Shown here piece after piece: positions 24,308-30,846 of a stretch of DNA of 32,452 nt. The notes under the pieces were generated by a model. It was not told the DNA's origin. It worked only from the letters and a program-made list of their open reading frames with translations, and searched no databases. The position numbers and the translations under genes were made by a program. Each line of letters opens with the position of its first letter. Position 1 is the first letter of the stretch. The DNA comes from Xanthobacteraceae bacterium (lineage in GTDB: Bacteria > Pseudomonadota > Alphaproteobacteria > Rhizobiales > Xanthobacteraceae): the NCBI GenBank assembly GCA_030037065.1, contig JASHRW010000007.1, positions 1-32,452 of the forward strand, read 5' to 3'.

Positions 24308-26041
24308 CTATTCAGCCGCGACCGGATCGCGGATCAGTGTCTCGCCCGGCTTGACGTGCGTAAACGCGACCGGTCGTTCGCCGATCTCGATGCCGCCGGC
24401 CGTCTGACGCGCCACCGTAAAGGTCGACGTCGCAAGGTCGCCCGGTGCGGGGAAATCGGAACGAAAATGCGCACCGCGGGAATTTTCGCGCTTGAGCGCG
24501 GCGAGCGCAATCACCCGGCTGATCTCGCACAACGAGCGGAGATTGAGCCAGTCCTGCCAGGTCAAATTGAAGCGGCGATCAGTGTCGGCGAGGCCGGCCG
24601 TCAGCAACTCCGCTTCGATCTGGTCGACAGAGGCCAGGCCGCGTTCCAGCCCGGCGCGGTCGCGCACGACGCCGACATCGTCCCACATCGTGTCGAGCAG
24701 TTTTTCGCGCAGCGCGTTCAGATCGCCGGATTTCTGTCCGAATGGATGCAGCGCGCGCTCGATCTCGGCATCAAGTGCGTCCGCATCAGGAGCACGATGG
24801 CCCGGTCTGTTGTAGGCGATCCAGCGCGGCATCACATCGCCGGCGATGCCGCCGAACACGGTGGAGTTGGCAACGCCGTTGCCGCCGAGCCGGTTGGCGC
24901 CGTGCATGCCGCTGGCGTCCTCGCCGGCGACGAACAGCCCGGCTTTCTCAGTTGATGTATCCACGTCGCAGATCACTCCGCCCATGAAATAATGCGCGGT
25001 CGGCACCACTTCGACGAGCCCGCCGGCGAGATCGAAGCCGCAGTCGCGGCAGCGATCCACCATGCCCTTGAATTCCTTGGCCACGTGCGCCGGCCCGAGA
25101 TGGCTCATCTTGATGTAGACGCCGCCGTTTGGCGTGGTGCGGCCAGCGCGCATCTCGGCGTCAATGGCGCGGCTGACCACGTCGCGGGTGGCGCGTTCGA
25201 GTTTTTGGTCATAATCGCCCATGAAGCGGTGCAGTGCGCCGTTGAGCAGGTGTCCGCCGGAGCCGCGCAACCCTTCCTCCAGCACCGTGCCGGTCATGCG
25301 CGTGTCCGGTCCAGCCAAGAGTCCGGTCGGATGGAATTGCACCATCTCCATGTCGCGCAGCGGCAGGCCAAAGCGCAGCGCTATCGCCAGACCGTCCATG
25401 CTCTTGTCGCCGGACGGGGTGTGATAGCGGTACATGGTCGGCCCGCCGCCGGTTGCCAACAGCACCGCTTGCGCGGCGATGAAGCGGAACTCGCCGGTGC
25501 GGATGTCGATCAGCAAGGCGCCGGAGATTCCGCCCGCGGGGGAGGGGATCAGCGCCACCGCGCGGTGTTCTTCGAGCCGGCGGATCGGCCGCGCCCACAC
25601 CTGCTCCATCAGCCGGTTGATGATCTCGATGCCGGTGAGATCGCCCTTGTGCACGGTGCGGTCGAAAGTTTGGCCGGCGAACGCCTTGCCGTGCAGCGTG
25701 CCGTCAGGGTTGCGATCGAAGAAGCAGCCAATCTCGTTCTCCAGCTCATGGACACGCTCAATCGCCTTGGTGACGAGCGTCCAGGCCAATGCCTGGTGCG
25801 GCAGCCATTTGCCGCCCTCGATCGTGTCCATGAAATGCCGCTCGATCGAGTCGCCGAGATTAAGCGCGACGTTGTAGCCGCCCTGCACCATGCGGGTGCA
25901 GCCGCATTTGCCGAGCAGGCCCTTGCTGACGATGGTGACGTCGAGATTAGGGTCCGCCTTATGCGCGTGTAACGCCGCGAACAATCCAGCGCCGCCGGCG
26001 CCGAGGATCAGAATATCGGTTTTCAGATGCTCGACGTTCAT
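24308..26041 (-). CDS. Succinate dehydrogenase/fumarate reductase-type flavoprotein subunit lacking the covalent-FAD histidine
   Basis: This is the dicarboxylate-oxidising or -reducing flavoprotein of a complex II-like enzyme. The 577-residue product has the FAD dinucleotide fold GAGGAG (14-19), dicarboxylate-site motifs FHPTGL, EEGLRGSGG, PTAHYFMGG and MHGANRLGGN, and the normal C-terminal helical domain. In classical SdhA/FrdA the FAD is attached to the His of a S-H-T-x-x-x-Q-G-G motif; here the aligned residue is Cys48 (CGCTRMVQGG, 46-55), so the usual 8-alpha-histidyl bond cannot form. Known E. coli FrdA variants at this His keep fumarate reduction but lose succinate oxidation. The RGEGG motif also reads RGSGG. 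The ATG at 26041 sits inside a 26-bp tandem repeat. L-aspartate oxidase is less likely given the anchor and Fe-S partners. Confidence 0.88.
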   Translation of the reverse strand: MNVEHLKTDILILGAGGAGLFAALHAHKADPNLDVTIVSKGLLGKCGCTRMVQGGYNVALNLGDSIERHFMDTIEGGKWLPHQALAWTLVTKAIERVHELENEIGCFFDRNPDGTLHGKAFAGQTFDRTVHKGDLTGIEIINRLMEQVWARPIRRLEEHRAVALIPSPAGGISGALLIDIRTGEFRFIAAQAVLLATGGGPTMYRYHTPSGDKSMDGLAIALRFGLPLRDMEMVQFHPTGLLAGPDTRMTGTVLEEGLRGSGGHLLNGALHRFMGDYDQKLERATRDVVSRAIDAEMRAGRTTPNGGVYIKMSHLGPAHVAKEFKGMVDRCRDCGFDLAGGLVEVVPTAHYFMGGVICDVDTSTEKAGLFVAGEDASGMHGANRLGGNGVANSTVFGGIAGDVMPRWIAYNRPGHRAPDADALDAEIERALHPFGQKSGDLNALREKLLDTMWDDVGVVRDRAGLERGLASVDQIEAELLTAGLADTDRRFNLTWQDWLNLRSLCEISRVIALAALKRENSRGAHFRSDFPAPGDLATSTFTVARQTAGGIEIGERPVAFTHVKPGETLIRDPVAAE

Positions 26042-26091
26042 TGATCAAAACACCCGCATCAGAAAATTGATCAAAACACCCGCATCAGAAA
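26040..26091. repeat. Perfect 26-bp tandem duplication at the anchor-flavoprotein gene junction
   Basis: The 26 bases at 26040-26065 are repeated exactly at 26066-26091, each copy beginning ATTGATCAAAACACC. The second copy contains the last codons and stop of the upstream anchor gene; the first copy fills the spacer and supplies the flavoprotein start codon. Removing one copy would put the stop TGA only 3 bp from the ATG, close to the tight spacing seen elsewhere in the operon. Confidence 0.9.
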
Positions 26092-26415
26092 GATGAAGGC
26101 AGTCACCGCTGAAACGGCGGCGACCAGCATGGCGAGTCGCTTTTGGCCATCATGCCAGTCGAAATTCTCGATCACCAGCACGCGCAAGCCGCCGAGCAAA
26201 TGCACCGTGAGCAAAAAGACCAGTCCTACCTCGGTGAATTTCACCAGCGGTTGATCGGCCCAGCGCAAGAATCCGTCAAGCCGCGCCCCACCGTGAAAGG
26301 CAAGCGAAAGAACAAAGAAATGCACCGGGAGAAAGATCGCCAGCGCCAGGCCGGAAAGCCGGTGGATAATCGCGGCGATCCATAGCGAGCTGCCGCGCGG
26401 GCCGAGCGTCTTCAT
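26071..26415 (-). CDS. Complex II-like membrane anchor, SdhC/cytochrome b type
   Basis: The 114-residue product has three membrane helices at about 12-34, 52-75 and 90-110. It carries AAIIHRLSG at 14-22, like the HRxSG signature of SdhC quinone/heme-binding anchors, and His residues in FLPVHFF and LTVHLLGGLR that could ligate heme b. The ATG at 26415 overlaps the previous gene's stop by ATGA. Its stop lies in the second copy of the 26-bp repeat. With the next anchor it would dock the Fe-S and flavoprotein subunits on the cytoplasmic face of the inner membrane. Confidence 0.8.
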   Translation of the reverse strand: MKTLGPRGSSLWIAAIIHRLSGLALAIFLPVHFFVLSLAFHGGARLDGFLRWADQPLVKFTEVGLVFLLTVHLLGGLRVLVIENFDWHDGQKRLAMLVAAVSAVTAFIFLMRVF

Positions 26416-26741
26416 GCCACGACTAAAGCAAAAACGGCGTGAAAGCCTAAGAGCGCCAGCGCGATGCCGAGAACCGCGGCAAATCGTCCCGCGCCTCGCT
26501 CCGAAAACGGCGACCATTCGACCAGAATATTGCGTACCCCGATCGAGGCATGGATCGACGCCGCGGCGACAAAGATGCCGTAGAAGGTCGCCCACGCGAT
26601 GCTGTTATGCGTGCGCGAGAGAATATCGGCAGCCGACAGGCCCGCCCGCGTGGCATAGAGGATGACGGCGATGTGGACGAGGACGAGCGGCGCCATCAGC
26701 GCTGCCGTCGCCCGCTGCCAGACGTAGAGTCGCACATTCAT
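26412..26741 (-). CDS. Complex II-like membrane anchor, second small subunit
   Basis: The 109-residue product has three helices at about 11-30, 47-68 and 86-108, with His in LVLVHIAVI and in AAASIHASIGVRNI; the latter resembles the distal anchor motif H-x-x-x-G-x-R. The ATG at 26741 overlaps the SdhB-like stop by ATGA, and its own stop overlaps the next ATG likewise. The frame is open upstream to 26858 inside the Fe-S gene, but that part is not hydrophobic and is rejected. Which anchor corresponds to SdhC and which to SdhD is a matter of convention. Confidence 0.78.
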   Translation of the reverse strand: MNVRLYVWQRATAALMAPLVLVHIAVILYATRAGLSAADILSRTHNSIAWATFYGIFVAAASIHASIGVRNILVEWSPFSERGAGRFAAVLGIALALLGFHAVFALVVA

Positions 26742-27472
26742 GCTTTCAGCTCGCCGTTCAAATAGGCCGCGACGGTGCGCCGCTTGAGGCCGGCGATCGA
26801 CTCGGTTGGATTGAGCGCGAGGGGGCAGTGCTCCTGACAGGATTGATGTGAGTGGCACGAGTGACAGCCGCCAGATGCTGCGACCGCGGTCAAACGCGCA
26901 GCATTGCCCGCATCGCGCTCGTCGTTGACGAGCGTCCAGGCGCGGTTGAGCGCCGCTGGGCCCAGATAGTTTGCGTTCCAGCGTACCGTGTCACAGGCGG
27001 CGTAGCAGACGCCGCAATTGATGCATTCGATCGCGGCGTCGGCGGCCATGCGCGCGCGAGAGTCCGGCTTGATGCGCGCCATCGGCTCGGCCCGCGTCAG
27101 CGACGGCGCGAACACGCCTTCGGCTTGCCGCCATTTCTCGAAAAAAGGTTGCATGTCGGTCGCGAGATCCTTGATCCGCGGTAGGTTCTCAAGCGGACCG
27201 ATCTTAAGGCGGCCGTTAGCAGCCACCTTCGCAACATGGGTACGGCAGGTCCAGCGTGGACGGCCGTTGACCGTCATGGCACAGGAGCCGCACATGCCGA
27301 CCCGGCAGGCGAAGCGATACGACAGCGTCGCATCGATATGCCGCTGCACGTAGGTCACGACATCCAGCACGGTCTGGCTCGCGCGACGCGGCACGCTGTA
27401 AGTCTCGTAGCAACCGTCGTCGCTGCCGCGCCACAGTGATACCGACAATTGCGCAGGCGCGGCCGAGCTCAT
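26738..27472 (-). CDS. Succinate dehydrogenase/fumarate reductase-type iron-sulfur subunit
   Basis: This subunit conducts electrons between flavoprotein and membrane quinone. The 244-residue product has the [2Fe-2S] site C56, C61, C64 and C76 (CRVGMCGSC), then C150, C153, C156 and C160 (CINCGVCYAAC) and C206, C212 and C216 (CHSHQSCQEHCP), enough for the [4Fe-4S] and [3Fe-4S] clusters of complex II. An extra Cys203 forms a CxxC with Cys206 and is not typical. GPAALNRAW at 171-179 is a conserved family block. The ATG at 27472 overlaps the patatin stop by ATGA. The order B-anchor-anchor-A differs from the usual C-D-A-B. Confidence 0.9.
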   Translation of the reverse strand: MSSAAPAQLSVSLWRGSDDGCYETYSVPRRASQTVLDVVTYVQRHIDATLSYRFACRVGMCGSCAMTVNGRPRWTCRTHVAKVAANGRLKIGPLENLPRIKDLATDMQPFFEKWRQAEGVFAPSLTRAEPMARIKPDSRARMAADAAIECINCGVCYAACDTVRWNANYLGPAALNRAWTLVNDERDAGNAARLTAVAASGGCHSCHSHQSCQEHCPLALNPTESIAGLKRRTVAAYLNGELKA

Positions 27473-28872
27473 GGCCCGATAAAGCGCGGACACTCGGCGG
27501 ATGGCCGTCCGCAGGGGGTAAACTGACTGTCGCCGGGAAAGAAATGCTCCCGCTTGACCTGTTTCTGCGCGGCCGTCCGGGCGATCGAATAGATGGTTTC
27601 GATGGTGCCGGGATCGTCCATCCCCTGCAGGTGCGACAGTTCCTTGGCGCCGAGATTGAGTCCGAGGTTTTGCGACAGCCAAGCGTGTTCGAGACGCACA
27701 TCGTAGCGGGCGAAGCGAAACCAGGGGCCGCCCGGAGGCGCATCGCCGCATAGCGTGCGCAACTCCGAATTCACCGTCCAGCACGTCATGCATTGGCCGA
27801 GCCACTGCATCTCCGCCAGCGCCAGATACTGGGTGTCGCCCATCATCGAAACCAGCGCGCCGAGCGCCAGCTTCAACGCACCGGCAAATCCGACATCGGC
27901 GAACGTCACCCTGGTCCGGTAAAGTCCGGTGCCGATCGAAATGATCGTGAGGTTCTCGGGTCCGAGCTGCCAGCAAATGCCCATCGGCTTGAGCACCGTC
28001 GTCATCAACAGCGCCACGACCGGACTGTTGTGCGGTGTCACTCCGCCGTCGACAAACAGCCCGTGGGTATCGCTGGTGGGACCGCTCTTCGACACCATGC
28101 CGTAGAGGGCGCGGACTTTGCTCAGGAGCACGCTGAGGATCGGCAGACCGGTCAGATTGGCCTTAACCGCGCCGAGCGGATCTTGCGGCGCATCTTCGGT
28201 GATCGGCAAAATCTCTGGATCGAAATAATGCGGTGCCGCCGTGCTCGCGCGCACGAGCGTGGAGAGGCGGTAAAACTTGTTGCTGTCCCAATACGGCGCC
28301 TTTTTGTTGTTGGCCAGGATCCACGGGCTGCCCGTATCCATGCGTTTGGCGATGACGGCAAGACCAGTGATCAGATCGGGGCTGTCGAGCCGGCGGTCCT
28401 TGACGATTGCGTTGATTTCGTCGGTCAGCGCGCGGGCGTCGAATTTCGACTGCAGGCCGGGGACCCGCCAGAACGGCCGCTTAAAGACGCGCGGAGCCAA
28501 GCGAAGATAAAACTCCTTGATTTCCGCGATGGTGTGGCCGAGCGCGAGCGCGCCGGCGATGATGGCGCCGGTGGAGGTGCCGCCGCAGAGATCGAACCAG
28601 TCGCCGAGTCGAACCGGTTTGGTCTTCCCGCGTTCGCTCCCCGCCGGTATCGCCGACTGTTTATCCGCTGTTGATCCGAGCTGCTTTTGTTGCTCTTCGG
28701 CGAGAATCCTTTCGATCTCTTCGAGGAATGCGACCGTGATGGCGCCGCGCACGCCGCCGCCGTCGAGCGCCAGCATCTTCTTTGGACCGGGGCCGAACAG
28801 ATGCCGATCGCGCGAGCTTGCCTCCTCATCGGGCGGCTTCTCAACGGCCTGCGCCACATCATTCATCGCCAT
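27469..28872 (-). CDS. Patatin-like phospholipase
   Basis: Patatins are Ser-Asp dyad acyl hydrolases acting on membrane lipids. From the ATG at 28872 the product has 467 residues, with the oxyanion loop DGGGVRG (37-43), nucleophile GTSTG (98-102, Ser100) and DGG (Asp275), all intact. There is no signal peptide and no helix bundle, so it is predicted cytosolic or peripheral. A GTG at 28887 and an ATG at 28866 are alternative starts. A Glu/Lys/Gln-rich insertion at about 55-90 separates the oxyanion and nucleophile motifs. It is the first gene of the operon and its stop overlaps the Fe-S subunit start by ATGA, which is unexpected. A role in lipid turnover around the membrane complex is inference. 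Confidence 0.88.
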   Translation of the reverse strand: MAMNDVAQAVEKPPDEEASSRDRHLFGPGPKKMLALDGGGVRGAITVAFLEEIERILAEEQQKQLGSTADKQSAIPAGSERGKTKPVRLGDWFDLCGGTSTGAIIAGALALGHTIAEIKEFYLRLAPRVFKRPFWRVPGLQSKFDARALTDEINAIVKDRRLDSPDLITGLAVIAKRMDTGSPWILANNKKAPYWDSNKFYRLSTLVRASTAAPHYFDPEILPITEDAPQDPLGAVKANLTGLPILSVLLSKVRALYGMVSKSGPTSDTHGLFVDGGVTPHNSPVVALLMTTVLKPMGICWQLGPENLTIISIGTGLYRTRVTFADVGFAGALKLALGALVSMMGDTQYLALAEMQWLGQCMTCWTVNSELRTLCGDAPPGGPWFRFARYDVRLEHAWLSQNLGLNLGAKELSHLQGMDDPGTIETIYSIARTAAQKQVKREHFFPGDSQFTPCGRPSAECPRFIGP

Positions 28873-28991
28873 GGATCCGAACAGCACCGGTGCTTCAGCG
28901 TAGCATGGCGGCGGACTTCATGGCTAGAATCGCACCGATCGGCGATCGCGCAACGCTCGACCGGACGCCCGCATCTTCCCGGCGGCCAATG

Positions 28992-29020
28992 TTGCATTGT
29001 GTCTGCCGGGTCCCTACGCT
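28992..29020 (+). promoter_or_regulatory. Possible promoter of the tRNA-Gly gene
   Basis: TTGCAT (28992-28997) and TACGCT (29015-29020) are separated by exactly 17 bp, ending 10 bp before the tRNA 5' end, with a GC-rich discriminator as in many stable-RNA promoters. The -10 match is weak. Confidence 0.35.
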
Positions 29021-29030
29021 TGGCGTCGGC

Positions 29031-29104
29031 GCGGGTGTAGCTCAATGGTAGAGCAGAAGCCTTCCAAGCTTATGACGAGGGTTCGATTCCCTTCACCCGC
29101 TCCA
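29031..29104 (+). tRNA. tRNA-Gly, anticodon UCC
   Basis: The 74 bases fold into a cloverleaf: acceptor GCGGGTG with CACCCGC, D-arm GCTC/GAGC, anticodon loop CTTCCAA giving UCC at 34-36, T-arm GAGGG-TTCGATT-CCCTT, discriminator T and an encoded CCA (29102-29104). The top of the anticodon stem has a G-A mismatch. It would read GGA/GGG Gly codons. The gene is complete, divergent from the patatin operon, and its CCA is also the start of a long inverted repeat. Confidence 0.96.
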
Positions 29105-29191
29105 ACCGAAGCTGCGAAGCAGCGTAGGTTGTCCGCCGAAGCCTTTGGCGAAGGCGGACGCTGCTTCGCAGCTTCGGTTGGCGAGCCAACC
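29102..29191. repeat. Nested palindromic element fused to the tRNA-Gly 3' end
   Basis: A perfect 24-bp inverted repeat has arms at 29102-29125 and 29158-29181; the first arm begins with the tRNA CCA. Inside it, GTCCGCC (29131-29137) mirrors GGCGGAC (29153-29159). Each outer arm is itself a small hairpin (GCTGC-GAA-GCAGC and its mirror). A further GGTTGGC-GA-GCCAACC palindrome follows at 29176-29191. The rest of the gap to 29222 shows nothing. It looks like a REP/BIME-type element and could act as a tRNA 3' processing signal or bidirectional terminator, though no U-tract is present. Confidence 0.85.
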
Positions 29192-29222
29192 GTGATCCTG
29201 AAGGCTGGCTGAAATTTTCCGT

Positions 29223-30074
29223 TCATTGCCCCTGCACGTGCTGCAGAAAATGCAGCACGTCACCGTTGAACTGCGCCGGGTCCTGCAGAAACGAGAAGTG
29301 GCTGACCTGCGGCTGGATCAACAGCCCGCTGCCGGGAATGTTGTCGGCCATGAATAAAGTGTTCTCGCGCTTGATCGCCTCGTCGTGATCGGCATCGACG
29401 ATCCAGGTCGGCACCTTGATGGTGTGCAGGTCGTCGGCGGTCCAGTGCGGTTCGCTGTCCCACATTTTTTCGATCTGTTTGAGGAAAGCGTCGTATTCCT
29501 TGGGCGTCGGCGAGAGCTGTTCGTATTCCTTGCGGGCGCGGGTGATGAAGGCGGAAAACACTGGATCGTGTTCCACGTCTTTCACGGCGCTCGGATCGGA
29601 ATTGGCCGCAAAGGCGAACAACTTGGTCAGCCGTTCGGGGTGATGCAGCGCGATATCGAGGCCGATGATGGCGCCGTCGCTCCAGCCGACCAAGGCCGTC
29701 TTGTCGACTTTCAGATAATCCATCAGCGCCAGCACGTCGGAGGCCATGAGATCGTAACCGTAGGGGCGGGCGTCGCGCGACGAGCGGCCGTGGCCGCGGC
29801 TGTCCATGACGATGACGCGGTAATGCGGGGCGAGCGCCCGCACCAACAGTCCCCAGTAATTGGCATTGGCGAGCCCGCCATGGAGCAGGATCACCGGCGC
29901 ACCATGGCCGAAGGTGGCGTACCAGATTTTGATGCCGTTGATCGGCGCCAGGCCGCTCTTGACGGCTGCCGGCAAGGTGGGCGTCGGCGGCAGCGTGAGC
30001 CATTGTGGCTCGGCGCGCGCGGCAGTCGTAAAGCCGAAGAGGAAAAGAGCAATGATGATGGCGAAGCGTCGCAT
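29223..30074 (-). CDS. Exported alpha/beta-fold hydrolase
   Basis: The 283-residue product has a Sec signal (residues 1-21, ending AARA-EP). The mature part is a compact alpha/beta hydrolase: oxyanion HGG at 65-67, DSRGHGRSS at 91-99, nucleophile elbow GWSDG at 130-134 (Ser132), probable acid Asp231 in DADHDEAI, and His259 in VSHFSF. It is therefore predicted to be an active periplasmic esterase/lipase-like enzyme; the substrate is not readable. A GAGGAT site precedes the ATG. It lies 108 bp downstream of the UPRT gene on the same strand; co-transcription with uracil degradation is possible but not shown. Confidence 0.85.
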   Translation of the reverse strand: MRRFAIIIALFLFGFTTAARAEPQWLTLPPTPTLPAAVKSGLAPINGIKIWYATFGHGAPVILLHGGLANANYWGLLVRALAPHYRVIVMDSRGHGRSSRDARPYGYDLMASDVLALMDYLKVDKTALVGWSDGAIIGLDIALHHPERLTKLFAFAANSDPSAVKDVEHDPVFSAFITRARKEYEQLSPTPKEYDAFLKQIEKMWDSEPHWTADDLHTIKVPTWIVDADHDEAIKRENTLFMADNIPGSGLLIQPQVSHFSFLQDPAQFNGDVLHFLQHVQGQ

Positions 30075-30152
30075 GGCTAATCCTCGCGCGATTTAGTTTG
30101 ACGGTCGCGCTGGATTTAAGGACACGATCGCTGATGCCGTCAATCGCTCGTC

Positions 30153-30175
30153 ATGCCAGCACGCGTCGCGGGCAT
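30153..30175. repeat. Short imperfect palindrome downstream of the UPRT gene
   Basis: ATGCC (30153-30157) and GGCAT (30171-30175) flank a GC-rich centre in the gap after the UPRT stop. It resembles degenerate remnants of dispersed hairpins common in alphaproteobacterial genomes and may help end the transcript; the evidence is slim. Confidence 0.3.
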
Positions 30176-30182
30176 CCGCGAG

Positions 30183-30812
30183 TCACTTCGTGCCGTATGT
30201 GCGGTCGCCGGCGTCGCCGAGGCCGGGCACGATGAAGGCGTGCTCGTCCAGCGCTGGGTCGATGGCGGCGGTCCAGATCGGCACGTCGGGATGCAAGCCG
30301 CGCATGTGCTCGATGCCTGGCGGTGCGCAAATGAGGCAGACCAAGCGGATGTCCTTGGCGCCACGCTCCTTCAAGCGGTCGACTGCGGCGACGGCGGTGT
30401 TGCCGGTGGCAAGCACCGGCGCGACAACGATGACCAGGCGCTCGGCAATGTCGGTCGGCGCCTTGAAGAAATATTCGACCGCCGCGAAGGTTTCGGGCTC
30501 GCGATAGAGCCCGATATGGGCGACGCGCGCCGCCGGCACGAGATCGAGCATACCCTCGGCGAAGGTGATGCCGGAGCGCAGGATCGGCGCGAACACCAGC
30601 TTTTTGCCGGCGATGCGCGGCGCCATCATGGTGGCGAGCGGCGTCTCGATCTCGACATTGGTCAGCGGCAGGTCGCGGGTGACCTCGTAGCACAGCAGCA
30701 TGCCGATTTCCTTGACCAGCTCGCGGAACGATTTAGTCGAGCGGGCTTTTTCGCGGATGAGCGTGAGCTTGTGCTGCACCAGCGGATGGTCGACCACTTT
30801 TACGCCTTGCAT
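30183..30812 (-). CDS. upp: Uracil phosphoribosyltransferase, divergent (probable URC-pathway UPRT)
   Basis: UPRT makes UMP from uracil and PRPP. The 209-residue product has family blocks: [10 protein letters not shown] at 7-16, [10 protein letters not shown] at 41-50, and the uracil-binding [13 protein letters not shown] end at 196-209. The PRPP loop reads [10 protein letters not shown] at 131-140, where typical UPRTs have D-P-M-L-A-T-G; Ala131 replaces the Asp. [11 protein letters not shown] at 78-88 also departs from the common LRAGxGxxxGM. The ATG at 30812 has a strong GGGGAG site; in-frame sequence upstream overlaps URC4 and is rejected. It follows the URC4 gene by 34 bp, which suggests the UPRT step of the URC uracil-catabolic route rather than, or besides, salvage. 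Confidence 0.88.
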   Translation of the reverse strand: MQGVKVVDHPLVQHKLTLIREKARSTKSFRELVKEIGMLLCYEVTRDLPLTNVEIETPLATMMAPRIAGKKLVFAPILRSGITFAEGMLDLVPAARVAHIGLYREPETFAAVEYFFKAPTDIAERLVIVVAPVLATGNTAVAAVDRLKERGAKDIRLVCLICAPPGIEHMRGLHPDVPIWTAAIDPALDEHAFIVPGLGDAGDRTYGTK

Positions 30813-30846
30813 ATTGGCTCTCCCCGGCACGTTTTTCGTTGTTTGC

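Noticed and set aside
23508-25972. Long plus-strand frames opposite the fumarase alpha and flavoprotein genes
   Set aside because: They are mirrors of high-GC coding sequence; compositions are shadow-like and the minus-strand genes have intact catalytic motifs.
24308-26041. Flavoprotein as L-aspartate oxidase (NadB)
   Set aside because: NadB acts alone in NAD synthesis; here Fe-S and two membrane anchor subunits are encoded in the same operon and the length and C-terminal domain fit SdhA/FrdA.
27469-28872. Patatin as a CBASS (CapV-type) anti-phage effector
   Set aside because: The fold and motifs fit, but no CD-NTase, Cap2/Cap3 or other defence gene is nearby and the gene is locked into a respiratory operon by ATGA overlap.
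29031-29191. tRNA-Gly as an integration site of a genomic island
   Set aside because: No integrase, no direct repeat of the tRNA 3' end elsewhere in the window, and flanking genes look native. The repeat is inverted, not the direct repeat expected for att sites.
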